A stretch of 64,000 bases of DNA from an uncultured SAR86 cluster bacterium (GTDB lineage: Bacteria > Pseudomonadota > Gammaproteobacteria > Magnimaribacterales > D2472). The translations under genes and the position numbers were made by a program. The stretch is taken from assembly GCA_902630885.1 (NCBI GenBank), contig CACOWI010000001.1, positions 149,375 through 213,374 on the forward strand, read 5' to 3'. Shown here piece after piece: positions 37,338-47,147 of this stretch (the first letter of the stretch is position 1; every line of letters starts with the position of its first letter). The notes below the pieces were generated by a model that made no database searches, was not told where the DNA came from, and was given only the letters and a program-made list of their open reading frames with translations.

Positions 37338-39263
37338 TTAATATCCATCACCACCACCGCCGCCGCTGCCACCATTGCCACTGCTGTCTGCGACATAATG
37401 TGATTTAGCTTTAAACATTTCATCAGATGTTGAGTTTTCTGCGCCATGAAAACCCTGTGCACCTGGCATATAAAATGTTAGTCCTGGGTACTCATGAAAA
37501 GTATGGGTGTGATCATCTGTATTTTGACGAGTTAAATAAACTTTATGTGTATATCCTGAGGCACCTTTAAATGGACCTGTTGAAACAGTACCTTTTATTT
37601 GAAGTGCTCCAGATGCACTAGTCACATCAATTTTAGCTTGTTCAAAAGACGATACCTTGACTATTTTGCCACTCGCATACATATTGTTGTGAAAATCACA
37701 ATATGGATATAGTGTGTCTGGCGTGCTAGAGCTGACAGTTAAAGTTAAAGTATCTTTGTTCCATCCCTCAGCTGTTCCAATTTCACCCGCGTCTGTACTG
37801 GTAGCATTTTGTTGAGTAGAAATTTTAAAAGGATGACCTGAAGTAACTGAACTAGCAGCGTCAAATTTTACTACGTCACCTTCTTTAACATAAATAATAA
37901 ATTCAGTACTTCTAGCATTTACATTATCTACAATATAATTTGAAGAGGCGTTATTAGAAAGCGTATAAGTTGTAGTGGTCATGTCGGCTTCATTATCCGT
38001 GATCGTACCTCCGTCCCATGATGTATCTTGGTTGATCCAATCTATTGTATTAAAAACTAATTTATCAATAGCAGTTGATGATGCAGTCCCATCCATGACT
38101 GATGCCATTAAAGTTTTAAGTTCTGAAACACCAGCCTTTGCAAAATGCGAATGAGCATTTGAGGAGTTTGCATTAATTTTTTGCATGTAAGCTGATATTC
38201 CTGCTGAAAGGTCAATTAACTGATCGCTTGTTGGAGCAAAATCCGTGTCCTCAGAGAGACTTGTCAACATATCTTTTATGAATGTTGTATCACCTAAAGA
38301 AGTTTCTGAACTAGATCTGTTAACAAGAGATTTAGCAAGAGTATTTCCAGGACTATCACTTGAAAAACTGTAAACTCCTTTAAGGACTTCATTTAGAACC
38401 ACTAGTTGAGTATTAACAACTGCAGCTTTGTTTTGTATTGAGTTATCAAGATTTGAGAAAGGATTATTAAATCTGATCATAAATGATGAATCTAGTCCCA
38501 ATTTTGTTTTAAAAGTGTCATAGTCAGTGCTTTTATTGTATTCGTTCATCATTGAGCTTATTGGCGAAACAACAAAAGATTGATCAGTAACAGGTTGACT
38601 CAAGGCAAGACTATCACCCTCACTAAATTGAAGATTTGTAACAGGGTCAAATCCACCTTCGCCTCGGAGGACTCCAGTTACACTTGAGTCAACTGTTAAT
38701 GAAAAAGTTCCATCTTGTGCTGTCGTAGCTGTGGTAGCTCCAGAACATGTTCCAGCAGTAACCTCAATACAAACTGTTGCGCTTTGTATTGGCCCTGCAC
38801 CTATGTATGTTCCATCGTATGAAGCTGATGTTGAGTTATCAGAGGTATCATCAGTAACAGTTACTGTAAAGTTTTTAGAATCTGAAAGAGTGCCATCCGA
38901 AACTCTAGCTGTAAGCTCATAGACATTATTAGTGTCAGAATCACTTGGACTTTCAAAATCTGGAGCATTATTGAATGTAACAACTCCAGTCATTGAGATT
39001 CCAAATAAACTAGCATCTGTGCCTGAAATTGAATAGGTTATTGTATTTCCATCGGGATCCTCAGCATTAACAGTGAATGCAGAAGTCTGATTTTCCACAA
39101 CACTTATGTTAAAGACTGTATTATTAATTTTTGGTGGATTATTTGTGTTGGTGTTTCCGCCTCCGTAGCCACTATCGCTACCTCCGCCGCCGCCACCACC
39201 GCCACCACATGCGGTGATAGATAACACTACTAGTAATTGAACTACCCTGTTTAAAGTATTCAT
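37338..39263 (-). CDS. Poly-glycine lipoprotein with cadherin-like and cupredoxin-like domains
   Basis: The ATG at 39263 (MNTLNRVVQL) gives 641 aa with lipobox SITAC, so Cys19 would be lipidated; an ORF 31 codons longer lacks a signal at its start. Nine glycines follow the Cys. A cadherin-like repeat follows (about 45-138, VENQTSAFTVNAEDPDG), then a middle region, then a cupredoxin-like domain (about 450-540) with a candidate type-1 copper set: His in TSGHPFKIS, and Cys, His and Met in YPYCDFHNNM. A final His-rich domain (HTHTFHEYPG) and a Gly-rich C-terminus end the protein. The likely site is the outer membrane; the function is unknown, perhaps electron transfer or copper binding. Confidence 0.75.
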   Translation of the reverse strand: MNTLNRVVQLLVVLSITACGGGGGGGGGSDSGYGGGNTNTNNPPKINNTVFNISVVENQTSAFTVNAEDPDGNTITYSISGTDASLFGISMTGVVTFNNAPDFESPSDSDTNNVYELTARVSDGTLSDSKNFTVTVTDDTSDNSTSASYDGTYIGAGPIQSATVCIEVTAGTCSGATTATTAQDGTFSLTVDSSVTGVLRGEGGFDPVTNLQFSEGDSLALSQPVTDQSFVVSPISSMMNEYNKSTDYDTFKTKLGLDSSFMIRFNNPFSNLDNSIQNKAAVVNTQLVVLNEVLKGVYSFSSDSPGNTLAKSLVNRSSSETSLGDTTFIKDMLTSLSEDTDFAPTSDQLIDLSAGISAYMQKINANSSNAHSHFAKAGVSELKTLMASVMDGTASSTAIDKLVFNTIDWINQDTSWDGGTITDNEADMTTTTYTLSNNASSNYIVDNVNARSTEFIIYVKEGDVVKFDAASSVTSGHPFKISTQQNATSTDAGEIGTAEGWNKDTLTLTVSSSTPDTLYPYCDFHNNMYASGKIVKVSSFEQAKIDVTSASGALQIKGTVSTGPFKGASGYTHKVYLTRQNTDDHTHTFHEYPGLTFYMPGAQGFHGAENSTSDEMFKAKSHYVADSSGNGGSGGGGGDGY

Positions 39264-39452
39264 AGTAATCTCCTTTAGTTCGAATATTGTGCTTTTTGAA
39301 GATATATCTTTACTAGATATATCAACAAAAAGTAATAATGTAGCGCATTTAATCAAAAAAAATACTAAATAGTCAAATTTTATTTATATCCTTTAAAATC
39401 AACAAATTTTAGGTTTTATATTAGTAGTTTTACTACATTTTATTAATTATAT

Positions 39453-39469
39453 TGTACAAATTATGTACA
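39453..39469. promoter_or_regulatory. TGTACA-N5-TGTACA element 2
   Basis: TGTACA AATTA TGTACA repeats the layout seen at 23101-23117. It lies between the lipoprotein gene and the tRNA-Leu gene, both on the minus strand, about 190 bases upstream of the lipoprotein start. Confidence 0.35.
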
Positions 39470-39490
39470 AAAAAAATTCATAATATAATT

Positions 39491-39575
39491 TGGTGCCCCA
39501 TATCTGAGTCGAACAGATACTCCCGAAGGAACGCGATTTTGAGTCGCGCGCGTCTACCAATTCCGCCAATGGGGC
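39491..39575 (-). tRNA. tRNA-Leu (anticodon CAA)
   Basis: On the minus strand the 85-base sequence folds as a class II tRNA. The acceptor stem GCCCCAT pairs with ATGGGGC, CCA is encoded, the anticodon stem CGCGA/TCGCG encloses the loop CTCAAAA (anticodon CAA, reading UUG), a long variable arm is present and the T-arm contains TTCGACTC. A TACAAT -10-like hexamer lies 10 bases upstream (39585-39590). Confidence 0.95.
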
Positions 39576-39622
39576 TTGTTGAACATTGTAGCCAAGTATT
39601 ATCTACTTTAAAATCAGCCATC

Positions 39623-40627
39623 ATGAAAACATCTGATTTCGATTATGAATTACCTGAGGAGCTAATCGCTCATTATCCAACTAATTCAAGAAGCTCAAGT
39701 CGCCTGCTAGTAGGACTTAATGAAATAGAGCATAGAATATTTAGAGATATCACAGATTATTTTAATGAGGGAGATTTACTCATTAACAATAACACCTCAG
39801 TAATTCCAGCAAGAATTTATGGAAAAAAAGATTCCGGTGGCTCAGTTGAGCTTATGTTAGAAAGACAATTAAACAATAATAGAGCTCTAGTGCAGATTAG
39901 ATCTGGAAATTCTCCTAAACTTGGAACCAAGATAATTTTTGATAAATACGAGGCAGAATGCGTTGATCGTAAAGATAATTTTTTCATAATTCAATTTTTT
40001 GAATGTCCAACAGAAATTTTTAACAAAATTGGTCATATTCCACTTCCTCCATATATTAAAAGACATGATGAGGAAATTGATAGACAAAGATATGCAACAG
40101 TATATGAAAATAAAGATTTCCAAAATTCAGTGGCTGCTCCAACAGCAGGCTTACATTTTGATGATGAGCTGCTTCAGAAAATAAAAGATATTGGAGTAGA
40201 TATTATTTCAATAAATCTAAGTGTTGGTGCTGGTACCTTTCAGCCTGTAAAAACTGAAAATATTAAAGATCATAAGATTCATAAAGAATTCGTTGAAGTT
40301 AGTGATGAGATCATAGATAAAGTAAAACAAGCTAAAAAAAATGGAAAAAAGGTTTTTGCTGTAGGCACAACAACACTTAGGGCAGTAGAGACTGCATTTA
40401 TTGATGAAAAAGGATATAAGGGTTTTACAGATTTATTCATCTATCCAGGTTTTAAATTTAAAGCAGTTGATATGTTAATTACGAACTTTCATTTACCTAA
40501 ATCCTCTTTGCTTATGTTAGTTTCTGCATTTATTGGTTTTGAAAACACAAAAAAAATATATGAAATCGCTGTAAAAGAAAAATATAGGTTCCTCTCCTAT
40601 GGTGATGCTATGCTTTTAAAAAAATGA
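39623..40627 (+). CDS. queA: S-adenosylmethionine:tRNA ribosyltransferase-isomerase QueA
   Basis: QueA converts preQ1 in tRNA to epoxyqueuosine. The ATG at 39623 ([19 protein letters not shown]) gives 334 aa, the usual length; a longer upstream frame would run through tRNA-Leu. Family motifs include [37 protein letters not shown] and [17 protein letters not shown]. Its stop overlaps the tgt ATG by four bases. Confidence 0.95.
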   Translation: MKTSDFDYELPEELIAHYPTNSRSSSRLLVGLNEIEHRIFRDITDYFNEGDLLINNNTSVIPARIYGKKDSGGSVELMLERQLNNNRALVQIRSGNSPKLGTKIIFDKYEAECVDRKDNFFIIQFFECPTEIFNKIGHIPLPPYIKRHDEEIDRQRYATVYENKDFQNSVAAPTAGLHFDDELLQKIKDIGVDIISINLSVGAGTFQPVKTENIKDHKIHKEFVEVSDEIIDKVKQAKKNGKKVFAVGTTTLRAVETAFIDEKGYKGFTDLFIYPGFKFKAVDMLITNFHLPKSSLLMLVSAFIGFENTKKIYEIAVKEKYRFLSYGDAMLLKK

Positions 40628-41739
40628 AGTTTAAAAACAAAAACATGTCTGATTTTGCAAGAGTCAGTGAAATACAATTTCCACGTGGCTCAATCAATAC
40701 ACCTGCTTTCATGCCTGTTGGTACGAACGGAACTGTTAAAGGCTTAACTGCAGAAGACTTGAATGAAACAAGCTCAGAAATAATTCTTGGAAACACATTT
40801 CATTTAATGTTGAGGCCTGGTGACGAATTGATAAGGGATATGGGCGGATTACATAAATTTATTAACTGGGATAAACCAATACTTACAGATTCAGGTGGAT
40901 TTCAAGTCTGGAGCCTAGGTGATTTAGTCAAAATTTCAGAAGAGGGTGTTAAGTTTAGTTCTCCCTATGACGGTAAAAAAATATTTATGAGACCAGAGGA
41001 TTCAATCAAGATTCAGGAAAATCTTGGCTCAGATATCATTATGGTATTTGATGAATGCACTAATTATCCATCAAGTTACGAGGAAGCAAGAAAATCAATG
41101 GAGCTATCAATGAGATGGGCAAAAAGATGCAAGGAAGCCCATACATCTAAATCTGCGTTGTTTGGGATTGTTCAAGGAGGGATGTATACAGATTTAAGGC
41201 AAGAGTCTTTGAATCAGCTCATAGAGATAGATTTTGATGGTATTGCTCTTGGTGGATTGAGTGTTGGTGAGTCAAAACAAGAAAAAACTGAAATATTAAA
41301 GTTTATGTCTGATAAGTTGCCAAAGGATAAACCCAGATATCTTATGGGAGTTGGTTCGCCAGAGGATATTGTTGAAGCTGTGAGATATGGAATTGATATG
41401 TTTGATTGTGTTCTTCCTACGCGAAATGCAAGGAATGGACAGTTATTTACATCTGAAGGTGTAATCAACATCAGAAATGCAGAGTATAAAAACTGTGATG
41501 AACCAATTGATAAAAATTGCAATAACAAAGTATCTCAAAATTACAGTAGGGCATACCTTAATCATTTACAAAGAACAAATGAAATACTGGGATCTATGCT
41601 AGCTACTTACCATAATATTTCTTATTATCAGTCTTTAATGAAAGATATTAGATCTGCAATAAAAGATAATTTATTCGCGAAGTTCTTAAAAGACTTTTAT
41701 AATAAACGGAATTTAGATATGCCCGACGGGCCAATATAG
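40624..41739 (+). CDS. tgt: Queuine tRNA-ribosyltransferase (Tgt) with degraded zinc site
   Basis: Tgt swaps guanine-34 for preQ1. The 371 aa TIM-barrel protein keeps the catalytic parts: [16 protein letters not shown] and the nucleophile segment [13 protein letters not shown]. The zinc-binding loop, CxCxxC in E. coli Tgt (C302, C304, C307 with H333), reads C299-N-N301-K-V-S304 here: one Cys and the His (H330) are kept and two Cys ligands are gone. The flanking [10 protein letters not shown] is intact, so this is substitution, not a frameshift. It overlaps queA by four bases and is followed by yajC. Confidence 0.93.
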   Translation: MKFKNKNMSDFARVSEIQFPRGSINTPAFMPVGTNGTVKGLTAEDLNETSSEIILGNTFHLMLRPGDELIRDMGGLHKFINWDKPILTDSGGFQVWSLGDLVKISEEGVKFSSPYDGKKIFMRPEDSIKIQENLGSDIIMVFDECTNYPSSYEEARKSMELSMRWAKRCKEAHTSKSALFGIVQGGMYTDLRQESLNQLIEIDFDGIALGGLSVGESKQEKTEILKFMSDKLPKDKPRYLMGVGSPEDIVEAVRYGIDMFDCVLPTRNARNGQLFTSEGVINIRNAEYKNCDEPIDKNCNNKVSQNYSRAYLNHLQRTNEILGSMLATYHNISYYQSLMKDIRSAIKDNLFAKFLKDFYNKRNLDMPDGPI

Positions 41740-41747
41740 GATAAATT

Positions 41748-42044
41748 ATGGAAGGAGCAGCACCATCACTTTTTTCACCATTAATTTTTTTAGGGTTTTT
41801 ACTATTATTTATGTATATAGTAATAATCAGACCACAAAATAAAAGAAACAAAGAAATCAATGAAATGTTATCCAAACTCGAAATTGGTTCGGAAGTAATT
41901 GCTGCAAGTGGAATTATAGGAAAAGTCAAAGCTATAAAAGGTGAGTATATATCTCTTGAAGTGAGTGAGAATGTCGTATTTAAACTGCAAAGATCAGCAA
42001 TTGCAAATATCTTGCCAAAAGGCACCATAGAATCAATTAAGTAG
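41748..42044 (+). CDS. yajC: Sec translocase accessory protein YajC
   Basis: YajC associates with SecDF-YidC in the inner membrane. The 98 aa protein has one N-terminal membrane segment (about 14-32), the motif IRPQNKRNKE and the strand pair IGSEVIAASGIIGKV. It lies between tgt and secD, the standard arrangement. Confidence 0.94.
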   Translation: MEGAAPSLFSPLIFLGFLLLFMYIVIIRPQNKRNKEINEMLSKLEIGSEVIAASGIIGKVKAIKGEYISLEVSENVVFKLQRSAIANILPKGTIESIK

Positions 42045-42048
42045 TTAA

Positions 42049-43905
42049 GTGAATAAATTCTCTATATATCAATATTTGCTAATTTTAGTCGTTTTGATAG
42101 TTGGATCGCTTTACGCACTCCCAAATTTATATCCCACACAACCATCTATTCAAATCGCTTATACAGATTCAGGTAGATCAGCCGATCAATCATTATTGAA
42201 TGATCTTGAAGGTATCCTCGACAAATCTCAGACCGATTATGAAGAGATGTTTTTGAGAGAAAATAAAATTGTTATTAAGTTCAAAGATGTTGATACGCAA
42301 TTAAGTTCCAAAACAATATTACAAAACGCTTTATTGGATAAAGTAATTATTGCTTTATTTTTAGAGCCAGCAACTCCTCAATGGTTAAAAGATCTTGGAG
42401 CCAATCCTGTAAAACTCGGTCTTGATTTATCTGGCGGAGTACACTTCTTATTAGAAGTAGATATTGATACAGCACAACAAGGAAGACTCGAATTACTTCT
42501 AGATACCTACAGAAAAACTTTTAAAGAAGAAAGGATTAAGTTTGATGAATCTTCAATTAAGGATTTAAAACTTCACTTTAAATTTAGTGATAATCAAAGT
42601 TACAACAAAGCTTTAAAGAAATTTAGAGATGATAGTCCTGTAATTAACGGCGTTCAATATATCATTACCGAAAGACCAAGCACTGATGTTCTTATGCTTG
42701 AGTATTCTGATATAGCTTTAAGAGAAATTAGAGACTATGCGGTCGGACAAAACTTAATTACTTTAAGAAATAGGGTTAATGAATTAGGTGTATCTGAACC
42801 AATAGTTCAAAGACAGGGTGGCAATAGGATTGTTGTTCAATTACCAGGAGTTCAAGATCCAACTGCAGCCAAAAAAATAATAGGTAAAACTGCAAACCTT
42901 GAATTTAGAATGGAAGCAAATGCAAGAACTTCTCCTTTAAGAAAAGAGGAGTTCAGTTTTAAGGAAAACGAATTTCAGACGGCTTTTTTGGAAAGATCAG
43001 TAATTGTTGCTGGTGATAGAGTCACCAATGCAAATACGGGGTTTGATGAAAGCGGTTTTGCACAAGTAAATATAACCCTTGATATGGAAGGCGGTCGTTC
43101 GATGCAAAAAGCAACCTCTGGAAATATTGGAAGACGTTTAGGTGTTTTATTCGTTGAACAAAAAACTAAATCAGAGTTGGTAACTAATGATCAAGGCGAA
43201 TCTGTTATTGAGCAGACCTCCTATATTGAGAAAAATATAATAAGTCTTGCAACTGTTCAAGCTGTATTAGGAACAAGCTTTAGGATTACTGGTGTGGGAT
43301 CACCAGCTGAGGCAAGTGAATTAGCTTTATTACTCAGAGCAGGTGCACTTGCAGCTCCGATGAAATTTGTCGAGGAAAGAACTGTTGGGCCTAGCCTGGG
43401 AAAAGAAAATATCGAACTAGGAATGAAATCAATTGTGATTGGCTTTGCATTAGTAGTACTTTTTATGATTTTTTATTACAGAGTTTTTGGCATCGCAGCA
43501 AATATTTCTTTAATTCTTAACTTGGTTTTAATTACGGGAATAATGTCTCTCTTAGGAGCTTCTTTAACTTTACCCGGTATGGCAGGTATTGTTTTGACTG
43601 TTGGTATGGCAGTGGACGCAAACGTTTTGATATTCTCTCGTATTCGAGAAGAGCTTAAAGAAAAAGATCCTCAGTCAGCTATAAGAGATGGTTTTTCAAG
43701 AGCTTTTGTCACTATTTTTGATGCAAATGTAACTACATTAATCACTGCACTAATTCTATATATTATAGGAACAGGTCCTGTAAAAGGCTTCGCAATTACT
43801 TTATCTATTGGAATTGTTACTTCTATGTTTACAGCAATTATGTGTACAAGAGCGATGGTTAACCTTGTTTACGGCAATAAAAATATTCAGCAATTAAAAA
43901 TATAA
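42049..43905 (+). CDS. secD: Protein translocase subunit SecD
   Basis: SecD uses the proton gradient to pull exported proteins out of SecYEG. A GTG start at 42049 gives 618 aa with an N-terminal membrane helix, periplasmic domains with LGLDLSGGVHFLLEVD and AVGQNLITLRNRVNELGVSE, and five C-terminal RND-type membrane helices with GMAVDANVLIFSRIREE. It overlaps the secF ATG by one base. Confidence 0.96.
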   Translation: MNKFSIYQYLLILVVLIVGSLYALPNLYPTQPSIQIAYTDSGRSADQSLLNDLEGILDKSQTDYEEMFLRENKIVIKFKDVDTQLSSKTILQNALLDKVIIALFLEPATPQWLKDLGANPVKLGLDLSGGVHFLLEVDIDTAQQGRLELLLDTYRKTFKEERIKFDESSIKDLKLHFKFSDNQSYNKALKKFRDDSPVINGVQYIITERPSTDVLMLEYSDIALREIRDYAVGQNLITLRNRVNELGVSEPIVQRQGGNRIVVQLPGVQDPTAAKKIIGKTANLEFRMEANARTSPLRKEEFSFKENEFQTAFLERSVIVAGDRVTNANTGFDESGFAQVNITLDMEGGRSMQKATSGNIGRRLGVLFVEQKTKSELVTNDQGESVIEQTSYIEKNIISLATVQAVLGTSFRITGVGSPAEASELALLLRAGALAAPMKFVEERTVGPSLGKENIELGMKSIVIGFALVVLFMIFYYRVFGIAANISLILNLVLITGIMSLLGASLTLPGMAGIVLTVGMAVDANVLIFSRIREELKEKDPQSAIRDGFSRAFVTIFDANVTTLITALILYIIGTGPVKGFAITLSIGIVTSMFTAIMCTRAMVNLVYGNKNIQQLKI

Positions 43906-44819
43906 TGGATATTAGATTTAAATTTATGAAGTTTAGGAAAATAGCAGGCGTTATTTCTATAACTCTATTTCTTATATCTTGCATATCATTAGGTTTCAGA
44001 GGTTTGAGTCTTGGTCTTGATTTCAGTGGAGGAACTTTGATTGAAGTATCTTATGAGTCTCCAATTTCTCTTGAATCAATAAGAAATGATCTTGAAGAAA
44101 ATGGATATCCTGACTCTCAGGTTGTGAATTTTGGTACCAATTTGGATGTTTTGATTAAAGTTGCAGATCAAGGTGGGAATAGTTCCATAGGTGAAAGCAT
44201 ATTTAATATTTTAAGTGACCAAGAAATTCCAATTGAATTAAAAAGAGTAGAGTTTGTGGGGCCACAAGTTGGTGATGAGTTAAGAGATCAAGGTGGCCTG
44301 GGAATGATAGTGGCTCTATTTATGATACTAATGTATGTTGCTTTTAGATTTCAATATAAATTTGCACTTGGTGCTGTTACTGCTTTAGCGCACGACGTAG
44401 TCATCATTCTAGGCATATTTTCAATATTTTCATGGGATTTTGATTTAACAGTCCTCGCAGCTTTGCTTGCAGTAATAGGATACTCTCTTAATGACACCAT
44501 AGTTGTATCAGACAGAATTAGAGAAAATTTCAGAACTGAGAGGGTTTTAGAGCCTATGGACATGATTGATTTATCACTTAACCAAATGCTTGGAAGAACC
44601 CTTGTCACATCATTTACTACATTACTTGTATTGTTCGCTTTGTTTATTTTTGGAGGAGAACTAATAAGAGGCTTCAGTCTGGCTCTTATAATTGGAGTCG
44701 TGATAGGTACTTATTCCTCGATATATGTTGTTGCAAATATGTTAATGTCTCTGACACTAACTCAAGATGATTTAGCAATTCCAGAACCTGAAGGTGTTGA
44801 CTTTGATGGAATGCCTTAA
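43905..44819 (+). CDS. secF: Protein translocase subunit SecF
   Basis: The 304 aa protein pairs with SecD. It has the GLDFSGGTLIEV periplasmic motif (about 38-49) and six membrane helices, including the conserved GYSLNDTIVVSDRIREN of the fourth. It converges on suhB with a four-base overlap, as in Pseudomonas-type gene order. Confidence 0.96.
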   Translation: MDIRFKFMKFRKIAGVISITLFLISCISLGFRGLSLGLDFSGGTLIEVSYESPISLESIRNDLEENGYPDSQVVNFGTNLDVLIKVADQGGNSSIGESIFNILSDQEIPIELKRVEFVGPQVGDELRDQGGLGMIVALFMILMYVAFRFQYKFALGAVTALAHDVVIILGIFSIFSWDFDLTVLAALLAVIGYSLNDTIVVSDRIRENFRTERVLEPMDMIDLSLNQMLGRTLVTSFTTLLVLFALFIFGGELIRGFSLALIIGVVIGTYSSIYVVANMLMSLTLTQDDLAIPEPEGVDFDGMP

Positions 44820-45604
44820 TTTGTTAAATTTGGCTTTATTGATTTCAGAATAGATTTATATATTTTTGATGTTGCAGAGATAATATTATTTTCCATAATA
44901 AACTTTGGATCTCCCTTGAAATTACTAGCCAAAGCACCGCCTTCTTGAGCAATCAAACCTCCTGCGGCAAAATCAATTAGACTTACATCATAACCCCAAA
45001 CACCATCCAATCTTCCCGCACCAACATACGAGAGATCAAGAGAAAGACATCCGCTTTCACGCATATTTAATTTCTGATTGGCGAGCTCTTTATATGCTTT
45101 ATCAAAATTAAATTCATTATTTTTAATGGATTTCTTAAAAGATAGCATCGAATCTTCTAATGTATTTTGTTTGCTTGCACGAATCTTATTATTATTTAAG
45201 TCAGCGCCACCACCTAATGATGCCGAAAATTCTTCTCTTCTTATCGGGTCGATGACCACAGCTGTTATTATTTCACGATCGATCATTGAGCATAATGAAA
45301 TTGAAAAGTGTGGATATCCATTAATAAAATTTTCAACACCATCAATCGGTTTTAACACCCATGTAACATTTGAGTTATTTTCAACGTGTCCTTTATGAAT
45401 ACTTAAAAAATTATCTTCGTTTTGAAATTTCATGACCTCATCAAAAACTAATTCTTCTACTCTTTTTTCAATTGCTTTAATGTATCCATCTGGAGTTCCT
45501 TTAGAAGAATCTAAACTGTGTACTTTTTTTACAGCAAATTCTAACTCTGCTGCTCCTTTACGGGCAGCCAAAAGGTTGATATTTAACAAAGCTTGTTTTG
45601 ACAT
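44816..45604 (-). CDS. suhB: SuhB/inositol monophosphatase family protein with lost metal ligands
   Basis: The 262 aa protein aligns with SuhB over its length (WVLKPIDGVENFINGYPHFSIS, SGCLSLDLSYVGAGRLDGVW, DFAAGGLIAQEGG), but key metal ligands have changed. The E-E pair (E67/E68 in E. coli) reads I69-H70, and the D-P-L-D-G-T motif reads K85-P-I-D88-G-V, so the first Asp is Lys. The codon at 45350-45352 is AAA on the minus strand. The late Asp (SLIDFAAGG) is kept. Phosphatase activity is doubtful. E. coli SuhB also acts as an rRNA transcription antitermination factor, which may be the retained role. Confidence 0.85.
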   Translation of the reverse strand: MSKQALLNINLLAARKGAAELEFAVKKVHSLDSSKGTPDGYIKAIEKRVEELVFDEVMKFQNEDNFLSIHKGHVENNSNVTWVLKPIDGVENFINGYPHFSISLCSMIDREIITAVVIDPIRREEFSASLGGGADLNNNKIRASKQNTLEDSMLSFKKSIKNNEFNFDKAYKELANQKLNMRESGCLSLDLSYVGAGRLDGVWGYDVSLIDFAAGGLIAQEGGALASNFKGDPKFIMENNIISATSKIYKSILKSIKPNLTN

Positions 45605-45639
45605 GTCGCTATTGTAATAGAAATGAGGATAATAGTTGT

Positions 45640-46365
45640 ATGACTTTGGAAACTAATTTAATAAATATAGTTTTGGTTGATACCATCCATCCTGGAAATA
45701 TTGGCTCTGTTGCTAGAGCAATGAAAACCATGGGATTGCAAAGATTATCACTTGTTAACCCAAGAGTCTTTCCTTCAGGTGAGTCAACTGCACTTGCTGG
45801 TAATGCTACTGATGTCCTTGAAAATGCAACCATTTTTGATTCTATAAAAGATGCTATTAAAGATAGCACCTTTGTCTATGCAACATCTGCAAGAGATAGA
45901 TCAATTCAATGGCCAATAATGAATGCTGAGCAAGCTGCAACTGATATTTGTAATGAAGTTAATTCAAAAAAAGAAGTTTCAATAATTTTTGGAAAAGAGG
46001 ATAGGGGTCTTACAAATGAAGAATTGGAACTTGCAAATAAACTTATTGAGATTCCTGCAAATCCAGAATATCCAGTTCTTAATCTAGCAATGTCCGCACA
46101 AATTATTTGTTATGAGATTCTGAAAGCATCCTCGAAAGATGAAAAAAGAGAGTGGCGAGATTATCCAGAAGTTAACTCAGATCAACTTCAAAGATTAATA
46201 GATCACTTTATAGAAACAGCAGTGGAGATTGATGTTATTGATCCAGATAATCCAAAAAAAATTATTTCGCGAATCAAAAGGATGTTTACAAGACTTCAGC
46301 CAGATGAAATGGAAGCTAGCTTTATGAGAGGATTTCTTTCAGGAATAAAGAAAAAATTAAAATAA
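45640..46365 (+). CDS. trmJ: tRNA (Cm32/Um32) 2'-O-methyltransferase TrmJ
   Basis: TrmJ methylates the ribose at position 32 of several tRNAs. The ATG at 45640 (MTLETNLINIVLVD) gives 241 aa; a longer frame starts inside the divergent suhB. SPOUT family motifs are HPGNIGSVARAMKTMGL (about 16-32), IIFGKEDRGLTNEEL and NLAMSAQIICYE. It is divergent from suhB across 35 bases, matching the Pseudomonas secDF-suhB-trmJ arrangement. Confidence 0.93.
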   Translation: MTLETNLINIVLVDTIHPGNIGSVARAMKTMGLQRLSLVNPRVFPSGESTALAGNATDVLENATIFDSIKDAIKDSTFVYATSARDRSIQWPIMNAEQAATDICNEVNSKKEVSIIFGKEDRGLTNEELELANKLIEIPANPEYPVLNLAMSAQIICYEILKASSKDEKREWRDYPEVNSDQLQRLIDHFIETAVEIDVIDPDNPKKIISRIKRMFTRLQPDEMEASFMRGFLSGIKKKLK

Positions 46366-46372
46366 TTTTGGT

Positions 46373-46400
46373 TTGATAATCTTATTTGATTCCATATAAT
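46373..46400 (+). promoter_or_regulatory. Sigma-70-type promoter of tRNA-Glu
   Basis: TTGATA (46373-46378) and TATAAT (46395-46400) are separated by 16 bases, with a predicted start about seven bases before the mature tRNA. Confidence 0.7.
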
Positions 46401-46414
46401 ACACATTTTATCCT

Positions 46415-46490
<76 letters not shown>

Positions 46491-46500
46491 ATTTACAATA

Positions 46501-46526
46501 AAGCCCACACTAGTGGGCTTTTTTTG
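46501..46526 (+). terminator. Intrinsic terminator after tRNA-Glu
   Basis: AAGCCCAC and GTGGGCTT form an eight-base stem with an ACTA loop, followed by a T run. Confidence 0.88.
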
Positions 46527-46586
46527 TGGGCTTTGTGTCCATGCATTAAATTTATTTTGACAAAGGATTATGGCATTATTATTTAT

Positions 46587-47009
46587 ATGTTTTTTCTTAA
46601 GATACTAGAGCAATTAGGACGAAAAAGAGTTGTGTTGGATAGGGGTCCTTCGCACCCAGAATATCACTTAGCTAAACCATGGACTGAAAGGTATTATCTG
46701 CTATTTAGAAAAAGACCAAAATGGTTTCCTTTCAATATACTTATTAATCATATTATAGATAATGACCACGGAATTGGACTACATAATCACCCCTGTCCAT
46801 ACATTACAATTATCTTAAGTGGAGGTTACTGGGAGACAAACATTAAAAAAGAAAGAAAATGGCGTGGAAAATTTTATATAGGTTTTAGAAGTGCTGATAA
46901 TTTACACCGAGTTGACTTAGAGCCAGGCATTAAGCCAATTACAATATATATTGCCGGCCCATTCGGACTGAGAAAAAAAGGAAGAAGTGAATATGGGACT
47001 TGGAAATAA
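46587..47009 (+). CDS. Cupin-fold protein of unknown function
   Basis: The ATG at 46587 (MFFLKILEQLGRKR) gives 140 aa; longer frames run back through tRNA-Glu and its terminator and are not credible. The core GIGLHNHPCPYITIILSGGYWE is a cupin motif 1 with two metal-type histidines, and ADNLHRVDL is a likely motif 2. Similar short cupins are common in phage and marine bacterial genomes. The ligand and reaction are unknown. Confidence 0.68.
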   Translation: MFFLKILEQLGRKRVVLDRGPSHPEYHLAKPWTERYYLLFRKRPKWFPFNILINHIIDNDHGIGLHNHPCPYITIILSGGYWETNIKKERKWRGKFYIGFRSADNLHRVDLEPGIKPITIYIAGPFGLRKKGRSEYGTWK

Positions 47010-47045
47010 TTTTTTTTATCAAAAGGGACTTGATATTTTTGAATT

Positions 47046-47141
47046 ATGAAAAATATAAAAAATAGAAATTTAAGAGATTTATTTTATCTATTGATTGGTT
47101 TTTCTATTGGTGCGACTTTTGCCATGGCTTTATTGGGCTAG
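47046..47141 (+). CDS. Possible small membrane protein (31 aa)
   Basis: An ATG at 47046 opens a 31-codon frame ending at TAG 47139-47141, with a basic start (MKNIKNRNLRD) and one hydrophobic helix (FYLLIGFSIGATFAMALLG). It is too short to be sure of; the charge and helix pattern is typical of small inner-membrane proteins. Confidence 0.35.
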   Translation: MKNIKNRNLRDLFYLLIGFSIGATFAMALLG

Positions 47142-47147
47142 AGATTT

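Noticed and set aside
39452..39622. N-terminal extension of queA
   Set aside because: The region is tRNA-Leu; the family start is at 39623.
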